Notes under the pieces: model-generated
The model's input: the letters and a program-made list of their open reading frames with translations, nothing else
The model's database searches: none
Told to the model about the DNA's origin: nothing
Source of the DNA: DASZKW01 sp035552775
Lineage (GTDB): Bacteria > Actinomycetota > Acidimicrobiia > Acidimicrobiales > Palsa-688
DNA: 21,364 nucleotides
Assembly (NCBI GenBank): GCA_035552775.1
Contig: DASZKW010000078.1
Coordinates: 1-21,364, forward strand
Direction of reading: 5' to 3'
Position numbers and translations under genes: made by a program
Shown: piece by piece, positions 13,227 to 21,000 of the stretch
Layout: each line of letters begins with the position of its first letter
Numbering within the stretch: position 1 is the stretch's first letter

Positions 13227-15059
13227 TCAGCGGATCGACAACGCCCACGCCCCGCCCACGCAGGCGGCGCCGACGACCATCCAGGTGACGTAGTCGCTCA
13301 CCACCCCGCTCTGGAGGCGTGCCATGAGCTCTCCGACGCCCGTACCCGGCTGTCGAGCTCGGCGCAGCCCGGGGATGCGCCTGCGGTACAAGGCCCCCAG
13401 GGCCAGCACCACCGCGCCGGCCGCCGAGCCCGCGCCAGTGGCCACGTCGGTGACGGTGATGCCGGTCGGTTCGCCAGCGCGTAGGGCGACGGGGCGCGTG
13501 ACGCGGGCTCCGGTCAGCACCGCGGCGTCGTAACCGGCCTGGTCCTGGAAGCGCACGGCGCCGGCCTGCACGACCGAACCGAGGTTGGGGACGAACCCGA
13601 CGGCGAAGGCGATCACGACGAGCACCGCAGCCGGCACGATCATCGTGAGCGGCGTGCGCCCCTTGTCGGCGCCGGTCTCGGAGGTCTCCTCGTCGGCCGC
13701 CCGGCCCATCCGGGGATCCTCGGGTGGGGGGTCGCCGAGTCCGAAGAACACGCCCCCCGCAACGCGGAGCACGGCTCCGCCGACGACGATCGAGGTGACG
13801 ATGAGCACGGCTGTCACCCACGCCATGCCGTGGGAGTACGCGCTGGCCTCGATGTCCCCCTTTCCGAGGAAGGTGGCAAACGGGGGCAGGTCGGCCAGTC
13901 CCAGGGCGGCGAGCACGAAGACCACCCCGGTCAGGCGCAACGGTCGCCCCCGGCCGTGGAGCAGGGTCTCGTTGACCGAGCCGAGCCTGTGGAGGACGAC
14001 GCCGACACAGAGGAACAGGGCGCCCTTCACCAAGCCGTGGCCGACGACGTAGATGGCCGAACCGGTCAAGCCGAGCGGCGTGAGCAAGGCGATGCCGATG
14101 AGGAACATGCCGGCGTGGCTGATGGTGGAAAAGGCGAGCAGTCGCTTCAAGTGCCGCTGGCGGAAGCAGAACAGCGCCCCCACCACCGCGGTGAGCGTCC
14201 CGAGGCTGAGCAGCACGGCGGTTATGGCGCCGCGATGTCCGAGGACGTCGCCGAACACCGACCAGTACACGCGCGCCACCCCGTACAGGCCGAGCTCGAC
14301 CATCACCCCCGAGAACAAGACGCACACCGGCGTGGGGGCGACGGCGTGCGCGTCGGCCAGCCAGAAGTGGAACGGGACTATCGACGCCTTGGCGAGCAGC
14401 CCGATGAGCACGAGGACGAACGCCACGACCACCAGGCCGTCGGGCCGGTGGCCGGCGAGCGTCCGCCCGATCTGGGCCATGTTCAGCGCACCGGTGCGGC
14501 CGTAGACCACGGCGATGCCGGCCAGGGATAGGTAGGCCCCGACGCTGTTGGTGATGGCGAAGTTGATTGCGCCCTGCAGGGGACCGCGTTCCTCGGGTCG
14601 GTAGGCGGTGAGGGCGTAGGCCGCCACCCCCATGAGCTCGAAGAACACGAACAGGTTGAACAGGTCGCCGGTCAAGCAGAACCCCATCATCCCGGCCAGG
14701 AACACCAGCATGAGGGCGTGGAAGTAGGTGGCGACCTGCTCGAAGTAGCGCCACGAGAAGATCATGGAAGCGGTGACGAGCAGGGCGGTCATGGCCGCCA
14801 GGCCGGCGTTGAGGGAACCCACGGCGAAGTCGATGCCGATGGCCACGCCGTGCACCGGTGTCCACCCGCCGAACCAGTAGACCCGTTGGGTGCCCCCGGC
14901 GTCCACCATGATCACGACGGCCATCGCCGTCACCGCGACGGCGACGGCGATGGCGACCGCGTCGAGGAGCCTGCGGCGGCGGAACAACGGGTTCAAAGCG
15001 GAGACGCCGGCCGCCCCCAGGAGGGGGACGACGACGACGAGGGGCAGCAGTGGCGACAT
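13227..15059 (-). CDS. mrpD: Mrp/Mbh-type antiporter subunit D (NuoM/NuoL-like)
   Basis: A 610-residue polytopic protein of the proton-translocating NuoL/M/N family, the ion-pumping subunit of Mrp cation/proton antiporters. Channel residues are in place: Glu141 in FVFFELMGVAAYAL and Lys224 in LLAKASIVPFHFWLADAH, with further Lys at about 345 (HGLVKGALFL) and 400 (FLGKGDIE). It is about 100 residues longer than the usual ~500, through a C-terminal extension with a loop near 425-455 (DPPPEDPRMG) and two further helices, ending WMVVGAACVGGAWALSIR. ATG 15059 lies 12 nt after the mrpC stop. It is the last gene of the operon and the only large antiporter-like subunit present. The open frame that runs antisense-like across 13045-15387 is a shadow. 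Confidence 0.92.
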   Translation of the reverse strand: MSPLLPLVVVVPLLGAAGVSALNPLFRRRRLLDAVAIAVAVAVTAMAVVIMVDAGGTQRVYWFGGWTPVHGVAIGIDFAVGSLNAGLAAMTALLVTASMIFSWRYFEQVATYFHALMLVFLAGMMGFCLTGDLFNLFVFFELMGVAAYALTAYRPEERGPLQGAINFAITNSVGAYLSLAGIAVVYGRTGALNMAQIGRTLAGHRPDGLVVVAFVLVLIGLLAKASIVPFHFWLADAHAVAPTPVCVLFSGVMVELGLYGVARVYWSVFGDVLGHRGAITAVLLSLGTLTAVVGALFCFRQRHLKRLLAFSTISHAGMFLIGIALLTPLGLTGSAIYVVGHGLVKGALFLCVGVVLHRLGSVNETLLHGRGRPLRLTGVVFVLAALGLADLPPFATFLGKGDIEASAYSHGMAWVTAVLIVTSIVVGGAVLRVAGGVFFGLGDPPPEDPRMGRAADEETSETGADKGRTPLTMIVPAAVLVVIAFAVGFVPNLGSVVQAGAVRFQDQAGYDAAVLTGARVTRPVALRAGEPTGITVTDVATGAGSAAGAVVLALGALYRRRIPGLRRARQPGTGVGELMARLQSGVVSDYVTWMVVGAACVGGAWALSIR

Positions 15060-15071
15060 CAGGCGACGGCG

Positions 15072-15416
15072 TCAGCCCTGGAGCTCTTTGAGCTCGTCGG
15101 GGTCCAGGGTCCCGAAGCGCTTGTGGGTCTGCACGGCGATGGCCAGCAGGAGGGCGCTGACGGCGGCCTCGACGACGACGTCGGTGAGCGTCAACGCCTG
15201 CACGACCGGGTCCACTGCACGGCTGTGGAGGGCGATGTCGGAGAAGTAGGGGGCCGCGCCGCGGCTGACGTAGCCCACGCCGAGCAGCAGGACGTATGTG
15301 GCGGATTGCACCACGGCGAGACAGACGATCAGGTGCACCAGGTGGCGGCTGGTGACGATGCCGTACAGCCCGACGAGGATGATCCACGCCACCACGACAA
15401 AGGGGAAGACGTGCAT
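15072..15416 (-). CDS. mrpC: Mrp antiporter subunit C (NuoK-like)
   Basis: A 114-residue, three-helix NuoK/MnhC-type subunit: FPFVVVAWIILVGLYGIVTS, HLVHLIVCLAVVQSATYVLL and DVVVEAAVSALLLAIAVQTH, with the VDPVVQALTLTDVVVEAA segment typical of MrpC (aDPlpQALvLTaIVI in the family). ATG 15416 is chosen because its A is also the last base of the mrpB stop (TGATG, 1-nt overlap), which indicates translational coupling; the in-frame TTG at 15419 is less likely. It acts in the membrane arm of the antiporter with MrpD. Confidence 0.92.
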   Translation of the reverse strand: MHVFPFVVVAWIILVGLYGIVTSRHLVHLIVCLAVVQSATYVLLLGVGYVSRGAAPYFSDIALHSRAVDPVVQALTLTDVVVEAAVSALLLAIAVQTHKRFGTLDPDELKELQG

Positions 15417-16174
15417 CAACGGTCCCCGCGCACGAGCAGGGTCTGTTCGAGAAGCTCGCCCACGATCAGCACGAAGGCGGCGGTGACCTCGATACCGACG
15501 AAGAAGCTGATGAGAGCGATGGTTCCCGACGAGTCGACGGTGCCCGCGCTGGTCCCGAGGGGGAGGATGTTGTCCAGGTAGGGAAAGCCGAGAGCCAGGG
15601 CGGCCACGCCGAGGGCGGCGAAGCTACCGGCCCCGATGGCCTCGACGGCGTCGGTGAGGTGCACGGGGCTCAGGCGCTTGAGGGCGATGAACTCGCCCGA
15701 CAGGTACACGAGGACGAACGCCGTGGCCATGATGGCGCCGCCCTGGAATCCTCCCCCCGGGTTCACCTGGCCGTGCGACACGACGTTCCACCCCACGAGC
15801 ATCGTGGGGCCGACGAGCACCAGGCACGCCATGCGTACTGCGTCACTCGTCGCGGGTGCCTCTCGGCCGGCGGCCTCGTCCACCGCCGTGCGCTCCCTCT
15901 CGCGGCGAAGCTCGCGTAGGACTATCGACACGCCGGTGGCGGCAGTGAAAAGGATGAACTCCTCACCCAGGGTGTCGAACCCTCGATAGTCGAAGTTGAT
16001 GGCGGTAACCACGTCGGTGGCGTGGCGCTGGCCCACCGCCACGGAGTTGAGGAGGTCGCCGTACGGGCCGGGGTAATGGCCGAAACCGGGCAACCCCACG
16101 AAACCCCACACCAGCAGCGCACCCAGCCCCCCGCCCGCGACCAGGAAGGTCCAGCGGCGCAGGCCCGGCGTCAC
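15416..16174 (-). CDS. mrpB: Fused MbhE-like (MrpA C-terminal) and MrpB subunit
   Basis: A 252-residue membrane protein with two parts. Residues ~1-105 resemble MbhE / the C-terminal end of MrpA: an N-terminal helix, then NFDYRGFDTLGEEFILFTAA. Residues ~120-252 are the MnhB domain: VGPTMLVGWNVVSHGQVNPG, GGFQGGAIMATAFVLVYLSG, ending with a helix around FVGIEVTAAFVLIVGELLEQ. A charged linker (RELRRERERTAVDEAAGRE) joins them. In archaeal Mbh these are two separate subunits (MbhE and MbhF); in classical Mrp the first belongs to MrpA. GTG 16174 overlaps the preceding stop by 4 nt (GTGA), and the gene's own stop overlaps the mrpC start. Confidence 0.9.
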   Translation of the reverse strand: MTPGLRRWTFLVAGGGLGALLVWGFVGLPGFGHYPGPYGDLLNSVAVGQRHATDVVTAINFDYRGFDTLGEEFILFTAATGVSIVLRELRRERERTAVDEAAGREAPATSDAVRMACLVLVGPTMLVGWNVVSHGQVNPGGGFQGGAIMATAFVLVYLSGEFIALKRLSPVHLTDAVEAIGAGSFAALGVAALALGFPYLDNILPLGTSAGTVDSSGTIALISFFVGIEVTAAFVLIVGELLEQTLLVRGDR

Positions 16175-16410
16175 TCTTCTTTCCTTCGCACCTTGGCCAA
16201 AGCCACGAGCAGGAGGATGGGCAGGATCACCGTGCCGACGGTGAGCTCGGAGAGGGCGACATCGGGGGCCTGGAAAGCCGTGAACAGCAGCGCGAGCGTG
16301 ATGCCGTACGCACTGAGGAGGACCACCTGACGGGTCGGGTTGCGGGTCAGGACCACCGCGGTGGCGCCCCCGGCGACGAGTACCAGGACAGCTGCTTGCA
16401 GAGCGCTCAC
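16171..16410 (-). CDS. DUF4040 / MbhD-like antiporter subunit
   Basis: A 79-residue, three-helix protein matching the DUF4040 domain (MbhD, or the region of MrpA just before its C-terminal end): SAYGITLALLFTAFQAPDVA, LSELTVGTVILPILLLVALA and the closing KVRRKEE. The APDVALSELTVG motif is the family core. GTG 16410 overlaps the mrpG stop by 4 nt (GTGA), fixing the start; the longer open frame reaching 16671 is antisense-free but out of frame with mrpG and is a shadow upstream of this point. It links the small subunits with MrpB/C/D in the complex. Confidence 0.88.
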   Translation of the reverse strand: MSALQAAVLVLVAGGATAVVLTRNPTRQVVLLSAYGITLALLFTAFQAPDVALSELTVGTVILPILLLVALAKVRRKEE

Positions 16411-16733
16411 CGGTCCACCGGGCCGTCTCCCCGTCGCCCCGGTCGCCAGTCGCCGAGCTCGCGGATCCTCGCCGCCCGGGCGGTGGCGTGGCCGAGCACG
16501 GGCGCGCCCATCACCACGAACAGCACCGCCAGCCATGTCTCGGTGGTGTCCTCGTAGTAGCCCTTCTGCACCATGACGGCGAGGGCGACGAGCACCGGCG
16601 CCACCATGCCGATGGGGGTCAGGAAATGCAGCTTGCGGTACACGTCCGGCATGACCAGGACCCCGAGGCACGAGGCCAGTGCCACCACCACGGCAAGGCC
16701 CAGGAGCAGGTCCACGACGACCTCCTTGACCAT
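16407..16733 (-). CDS. mrpG: Mrp antiporter subunit G
   Basis: A 108-residue MnhG/PhaG-type subunit with three helices: VVDLLLGLAVVVALASCLGV, then the family signature VMPDVYRKLHFLTPIG (R/MPDxYxRLH), MVAPVLVALAVMV and WLAVLFVVMGAPVLGHATAR. It ends in an Arg/Gly-rich cytosolic tail (RIRELGDWRPGRRGDGPVDR). ATG 16733 shares its A with the last base of the mrpF TAA (TAATG), so translation is coupled. Its stop overlaps the next gene. Confidence 0.9.
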   Translation of the reverse strand: MVKEVVVDLLLGLAVVVALASCLGVLVMPDVYRKLHFLTPIGMVAPVLVALAVMVQKGYYEDTTETWLAVLFVVMGAPVLGHATARAARIRELGDWRPGRRGDGPVDR

Positions 16734-16984
16734 TACAGCCAGCGCTCCAGGGTGCGGACGAACACCAGGCCGCCCCCGGTCATCAAGATGGCCAGGATCA
16801 CCGCCAGCTCGAACTCACCGGAGCGCCCGAAACCCTCGCATAACAGGATCAGCGCCATCACCATCAGATCGGTGATGGCCTCGTAGGCGACCACGGCCTC
16901 GATCATCTGGCCCCGCCAGGCGACGACAGCGCAGGGAATGACCCCGACCAGGAGAGCGATGGCGGCGACGACGAACGCGTTCAT
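16733..16984 (-). CDS. mrpF: Mrp antiporter subunit F
   Basis: An 83-residue, three-helix MnhF-type subunit: VVAAIALLVGVIPCAVVAWR, AYEAITDLMVMALILLCEGF and LAVILAILMTGGGLVFVRTL. The usual 'RGPTxxDRVVAxD' loop is altered to RGQMIEAVVAYEA, but length, hydropathy and position between mrpE and mrpG fit. ATG 16984 overlaps the mrpE stop by 4 nt (ATGA). In other Mrp systems MrpF has been tied to bile-salt/cholate efflux as well as antiport; no such role can be read here. Confidence 0.87.
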   Translation of the reverse strand: MNAFVVAAIALLVGVIPCAVVAWRGQMIEAVVAYEAITDLMVMALILLCEGFGRSGEFELAVILAILMTGGGLVFVRTLERWL

Positions 16985-17514
16985 TCAGCGGTCCCTGCCG
17001 GCGGGGGGACGAGGTGGTGCACGACCATCACCTGCCTGTCGCGGTCGATGCCGAGGACGAGGCTGTTGGGCGCGGCGGAGGTCCCGACGACGGTCAGGGC
17101 ACGGCGGGTGACGCCCTCGGCGCTCTCGCCGCCCCATTGCTTGGGCACTTCGTGAAAGCCGCTGTCGGGTAGCTTCCCGCGGGCGACGAAGGCCCACAGG
17201 GCACCAAACACGATGGCGGTGTCGTGGACCACTTCGACGGGGAGTCGCAGCGCCGGCACCAACCACTCGATCCGCATCCGGAAGTGGGTGTCGGTCTGGT
17301 GCTGCACCACCTCGGCGAGCGTGGCCGAGATGGCCGAGGCGCCTGCTCCCGCCAGCAGTTCGGCGAGCGAGAGGGTATCGGTGAACAGGAGCCACAGCGA
17401 CATGAGCAAGACCCACCAGATCACCCAACCGCCGGCCCGTCGCGCCAGCGGCAGGTCCTGTGGGCGACGCCTGGGGGCGCCGGCGCCGGCCCGTGGGCCG
17501 CTCACCTCTGGCAT
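16981..17514 (-). CDS. mrpE: Mrp antiporter subunit E
   Basis: A 177-residue MnhE-type protein and the first gene of the antiporter operon. A basic N-terminus (PRRRPQDLPLARR) is followed by two close hydrophobic segments (GWVIWWVLLMSLWLLFTDTL and LAELLAGAGASAISATLAEV), a helix around IEWLVPALRLPVEVVHDTAI and a soluble C-terminal domain with TRRALTVVGTSAAPNSLVLG and MVVHHLVPPP, which corresponds to the 'T..G..ld...d.l.vH.l' end of MrpE. ATG 17514 is the only sensible start; no clear Shine-Dalgarno sequence precedes it. A 96-bp gap separates it from the STAS gene, and I could not identify a promoter there. Confidence 0.88.
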   Translation of the reverse strand: MPEVSGPRAGAGAPRRRPQDLPLARRAGGWVIWWVLLMSLWLLFTDTLSLAELLAGAGASAISATLAEVVQHQTDTHFRMRIEWLVPALRLPVEVVHDTAIVFGALWAFVARGKLPDSGFHEVPKQWGGESAEGVTRRALTVVGTSAAPNSLVLGIDRDRQVMVVHHLVPPPAGTAE

Positions 17515-17610
17515 CCCCCGGGGCGCGCAGTTGGGCCAGGCACCACCGTTGCTTCCCCTCGGGCGCAGCCGACGAAACTCTGGGCGCCCAGGGGCCTGGC
17601 CGCCAGATGC

Positions 17611-17982
17611 TCAGCCTTGGACCGGGAGCCTGTCGCTCAGCCGTGTCAGGTCGAGGACCCGGCGGACGGTCTGCGTCGGGGAGCACAGGACGAGCTCACA
17701 CCCCTGCGACCGGGCCCGGTAGTGGCACTCGGCCAGCACCGACAGAGCCGTCGAGTCCACGAAGGGCACGTCGGTCAGGCCCACGAATACCCGGTTGGGT
17801 CGATCCCTCAGGGCGGTGTTCAGGACCTCTCGCAGCCGGGGGCTCGTGAACGAGTCCAGGTCGCCGCTGACCTCGACCAGCGCGTCGTGACCGTTCTCGT
17901 AGCTTGAAATTTCAAACGACAGCGCTGCGTGTTCCTCGTTGGGCCGGCTACCGGGCCGACCGCGAGGCTGAGCGATAGTCAT
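17611..17982 (-). CDS. STAS-domain anti-sigma factor antagonist-like protein
   Basis: A 123-residue single STAS domain, the fold of SpoIIAA/RsbV-type anti-anti-sigma factors that release sigma factors by partner switching. Seen: ALVEVSGDLDSFTSPRLREV (first strand and helix), NRVFVGLTDVPFVDSTALSV with the phosphorylatable-type Ser77 in VDSTALSVL, then ELVLCSPTQTVRRVLDLTRL. An N-terminal tail of ~20 residues precedes the domain. ATG 17982 is chosen because AAGGAAG lies 5 nt upstream; the upstream GTG at 18033 would put this RBS inside the gene. A TATAAG hexamer (minus strand, 18018-18013) is a possible -10. No kinase, phosphatase or sigma gene is adjacent. It is divergent from dnaE2 across a 113-bp gap. 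Confidence 0.88.
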   Translation of the reverse strand: MTIAQPRGRPGSRPNEEHAALSFEISSYENGHDALVEVSGDLDSFTSPRLREVLNTALRDRPNRVFVGLTDVPFVDSTALSVLAECHYRARSQGCELVLCSPTQTVRRVLDLTRLSDRLPVQG

Positions 17983-18012
17983 CCGGACTTCCTTCCGCCA
18001 ATATTCGCCAGC

Positions 18013-18018
18013 CTTATA
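18013..18018 (-). promoter_or_regulatory. Possible -10 element of the STAS gene
   Basis: TATAAG on the minus strand lies about 30 nt upstream of the STAS ATG, ahead of an AAGGAAG ribosome binding site at 17994-17988. A -35 at the usual 17-bp spacing was not clear. Confidence 0.4.
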
Positions 18019-18067
18019 CCCACCGCGCGCCACAACAATGGGGATTTTTTCCGCCGCCGTTGATCAT

Positions 18068-18081
18068 CGAACACACGTTCG
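18068..18081. promoter_or_regulatory. SOS box (LexA operator) upstream of dnaE2
   Basis: CGAACACACGTTCG fits CGAAC-N4-GTTCG, and with flanking T and A the palindromic arms extend to TCGAAC/GTTCGA. It ends 1 bp before the -10 hexamer of dnaE2. It lies in the gap with the divergent STAS gene, about 86 nt from that gene's start. Confidence 0.93.
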
Positions 18082-18082
18082 A

Positions 18083-18088
18083 TAGATT
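18083..18088 (+). promoter_or_regulatory. -10 element of the dnaE2 promoter (leaderless)
   Basis: TAGATT fits the TANNNT form of a -10 element. Seven bases (GGGGACC) separate it from ATG 18096, the same spacing as at imuA'. Transcription should start at or within a base of the ATG, giving a leaderless mRNA; the GGGGA is too near the ATG to act as a normal Shine-Dalgarno sequence. Confidence 0.68.
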
Positions 18089-18095
18089 GGGGACC

Positions 18096-21000
18096 ATGGG
18101 CTGGAGAAACCCACCGGTCCCTTGGCCCGAGCTCGAAGCCCGGCTGTCGGGGCGCCCGGCACACGCCGGCGACGGTGGTGACAGTCCGGCGTGGTCCCGT
18201 AAGCGATCCGTCTACACCGCACCGACTGACCTCGCCGCCCAGCAGGCCGCCGGGGGCGCTGTCGCCTACGCGGAGCTGCATTGTCATTCCAACTTCAGCT
18301 TCTTGGACGGCGCTTCCCACCCCGAGGAACTGGTGGAGGAGGCGGTGCGCCTCGGTTTGAAGGCGCTGGCCCTTACCGATCACGACGGGATGTACGGCGT
18401 GGTCCGATTCGCCGAAGCGGCCGCAGCCATAGGTCTGCCCACCGTCTTCGGCGCCGAGCTGACCCTCGATCTGGCCCGTCCCCAGGTGGGAGCGGCCGAC
18501 CCCGAGGGCACCCACGTGGTCGTCCTGGCCCGGGATCCCGTCGGCTACGCCCGTTTGTGCCGGGCCATCTCCGTCGCCCACCTGAGGGGCGGGGAAAAGG
18601 GCAAACCCACCCTCGACCTCGACACCCTCGCCGCCTTGGGGGCGGGATCCGCTCCGGACCTGGGGGCGGTCGCAGCCGGAGTCGACAACCCGGTGGCGGC
18701 CTTCACTGGCGCCGCGCCCGCCGCCGCGGTGGTGGCCGGCGCCGACCACTGGATCGTGCTCACCGGGTGCCGCAAGGGGGCGGTGTGCCGGGCCCTCCTC
18801 GGCGCCGGACCCGCCGCTGCAGCCGCCGAGTTGGCGCGCCTGCAGCGGGCCTTCGGCCGGTCCAACGTGGCCGTCGAGCTGTGGGACCACGGCGATCCCC
18901 TCGACTCGGCCCGCAACGACGCCCTCGTCGGGCTGGCCGACCGGGCCGGCGCCGAGGTGGTGGCCACCAACAACGCCCACTACCACGTCCCCGCCCGGCG
19001 CCGCCTGGCCGCTGCTCTGGCCGCGGTGCGCGCCCGGCGCAGCCTCGACGACATCGACGGCTGGCTGCCCCCCGCCGGGGCGTCGCACCTGCGCAGCGGG
19101 ACCGAGCAGGCCCGCCGCTTCGCCCGTTACCCGGGCGTGGTGGAGAGGGCGGCGGCGCTCGGGCGGGACGCGGCGTTCGACCTGCACCTGGTGGCACCCC
19201 GGCTGCCGCCTTTTCCCTGCCCGCCCGGCCATGACGAGATGTCCTGGCTCCGGCGGTTGACCGAGGAGGGCGCCGCCCGGCGCTACGGGCCGCGTGAGGC
19301 TCCCCGACATCCCCGGGCCTATGTCCAGATCGACTACGAGCTGGCGATGATCGACAGCCTGGGATTCGCCGGCTACTTCCTCGTGGTGGACGACATCGTG
19401 CGTTTCTGCCGCGAGGCCGACATCTACTGCCAGGGGCGCGGATCGGCGGCCAACTCGGCGGTGTGTTACGCCCTGGGTGTCACCAACGCCGATGCGGTCG
19501 AGCTGGGACTGCTCTTCGAGCGTTTCTTGTCCCCCGAGCGAGACGGTCCCCCCGACATCGACGTGGACATCGAGAGCGGCCGGCGGGAGGAGGCCATCCA
19601 GTACGTGTACCGGCGCTACGGGCGTGACCGCGCCGCCCAGGTGGCCAACGTCATCACCTACCGCCCCCGTTCTGCGGTGCGGGACATGGGCAAAGCCCTC
19701 GGCGCCGCCCCCGGCCAGCTCGACGCCTGGTCGAAGCAGATTGACGCGTGGGGGCCATTACAGACCTCCGGTCGGGCAACTGACGACCACGACGTGCCTG
19801 CCGCGGTGATGGCGCTCGCCTCCGAGGTGCAGCATTTTCCCCGCCATCTCGGCATCCACTCGGGGGGCATGGTCATCTGCGACCGACCCGTGACGGAGGT
19901 CTGCCCGGTGGAGTGGGCGCGCATGGCCGATCGCAGCGTGTTGCAGTGGGACAAGGACGACTGCGCAGCCACCGGGTTGGTCAAGTTCGACCTGCTCGGC
20001 CTCGGGATGCTGACGGTGATCCACGCCACCGTCGATCACGTCCGGGCGTTCCACGGCGTCGACATCGACCTGGCCATCCTGCCCCAGGACCCCGCGGTGT
20101 ACGAGATGCTGTGCCGGGCCGACTCGGTCGGGGTTTTCCAGGTGGAGAGCCGGGCCCAGATGGCCACGTTGCCCCGGCTGCGCCCCCGCCGCTTCTACGA
20201 CCTGGTGGTGGAGGTGGCCCTCATCCGCCCGGGGCCCATCCAGGGGGGCTCCGTCCACCCCTACATCCGCCGGCGCAACGGCGACGAGCCCGTCACCTAC
20301 CTCCATCCCCTGCTCGAGCGCAGCCTGGCCAAGACCCTCGGCGTGCCCCTCTTCCAGGAGCAGCTCATGCAGATGGCCATCGACGTGGCCGGTTTCTCCG
20401 CCGGCGAGGCCGACCGGTTGCGCCAGGCCATGGGATCCAAGCGCAGCGTCGAGAAGATGGAGCAGCTGCGGTCCCGGCTGTACGAGGGGATGGCCGAGCG
20501 CGGCATCGGCGGTGAGGTGGCCGACCGGATCTGGGAGAAGCTGGTGGCATTCGCCAACTTTGGCTTCCCCGAGAGCCATTCGGTGAGCTTCGCCTACCTG
20601 GTCTATTCGTCGGCGTGGCTCAAGTACCACTACCCCGCCGCGTTCCTCGCCGGCCTCCTCGACGGCCAGCCCATGGGTTTCTGGTCGCCACAGACCCTCG
20701 TCGCCGACGCCCGCCGCCACGGCGTGGAGGTGCGCCGCCCCGACATCAACGCCAGCCGGGCCAACGCGGTCCTCGAGCCCAGCGGGTCAGGGGCCGGCGG
20801 GTCAGGGGCCGGCGGGCCGGCGGTGCGGCTCGGGCTGTCCTATGTCCGCCACGTCGGTGACGACATGGCGGCGCGCATCGAGGCGGCGCGCACCGAGAGC
20901 GGGGCGTTCGCCGGGGTGGAGGACGTGGTGCGGCGAACGGGGATTTCCTCGGTGCAGGCCGAGGCGCTGGCCACCGCTGGAGCTTTCGGGTGCTTCGGCC

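Noticed and set aside
13045..15387. A 780-residue open frame on the minus strand overlapping the mrp genes
   Set aside because: It is composed of Arg/Pro/His-rich text typical of a GC-rich off-frame shadow, while the other frame encodes clear MrpD and MrpC proteins.
17586..17600. CCAGG-GG-CCTGG inverted repeat between the STAS and mrpE genes
   Set aside because: Stem of 5 bp with a 2-nt loop and no U-run on either strand; expected by chance in such GC-rich DNA.
17979..19310. A 443-residue open frame on the minus strand opposite dnaE2
   Set aside because: Low-complexity Gly/Arg/His-rich antisense of DnaE2 with no recognisable family; it also crosses the dnaE2 promoter.
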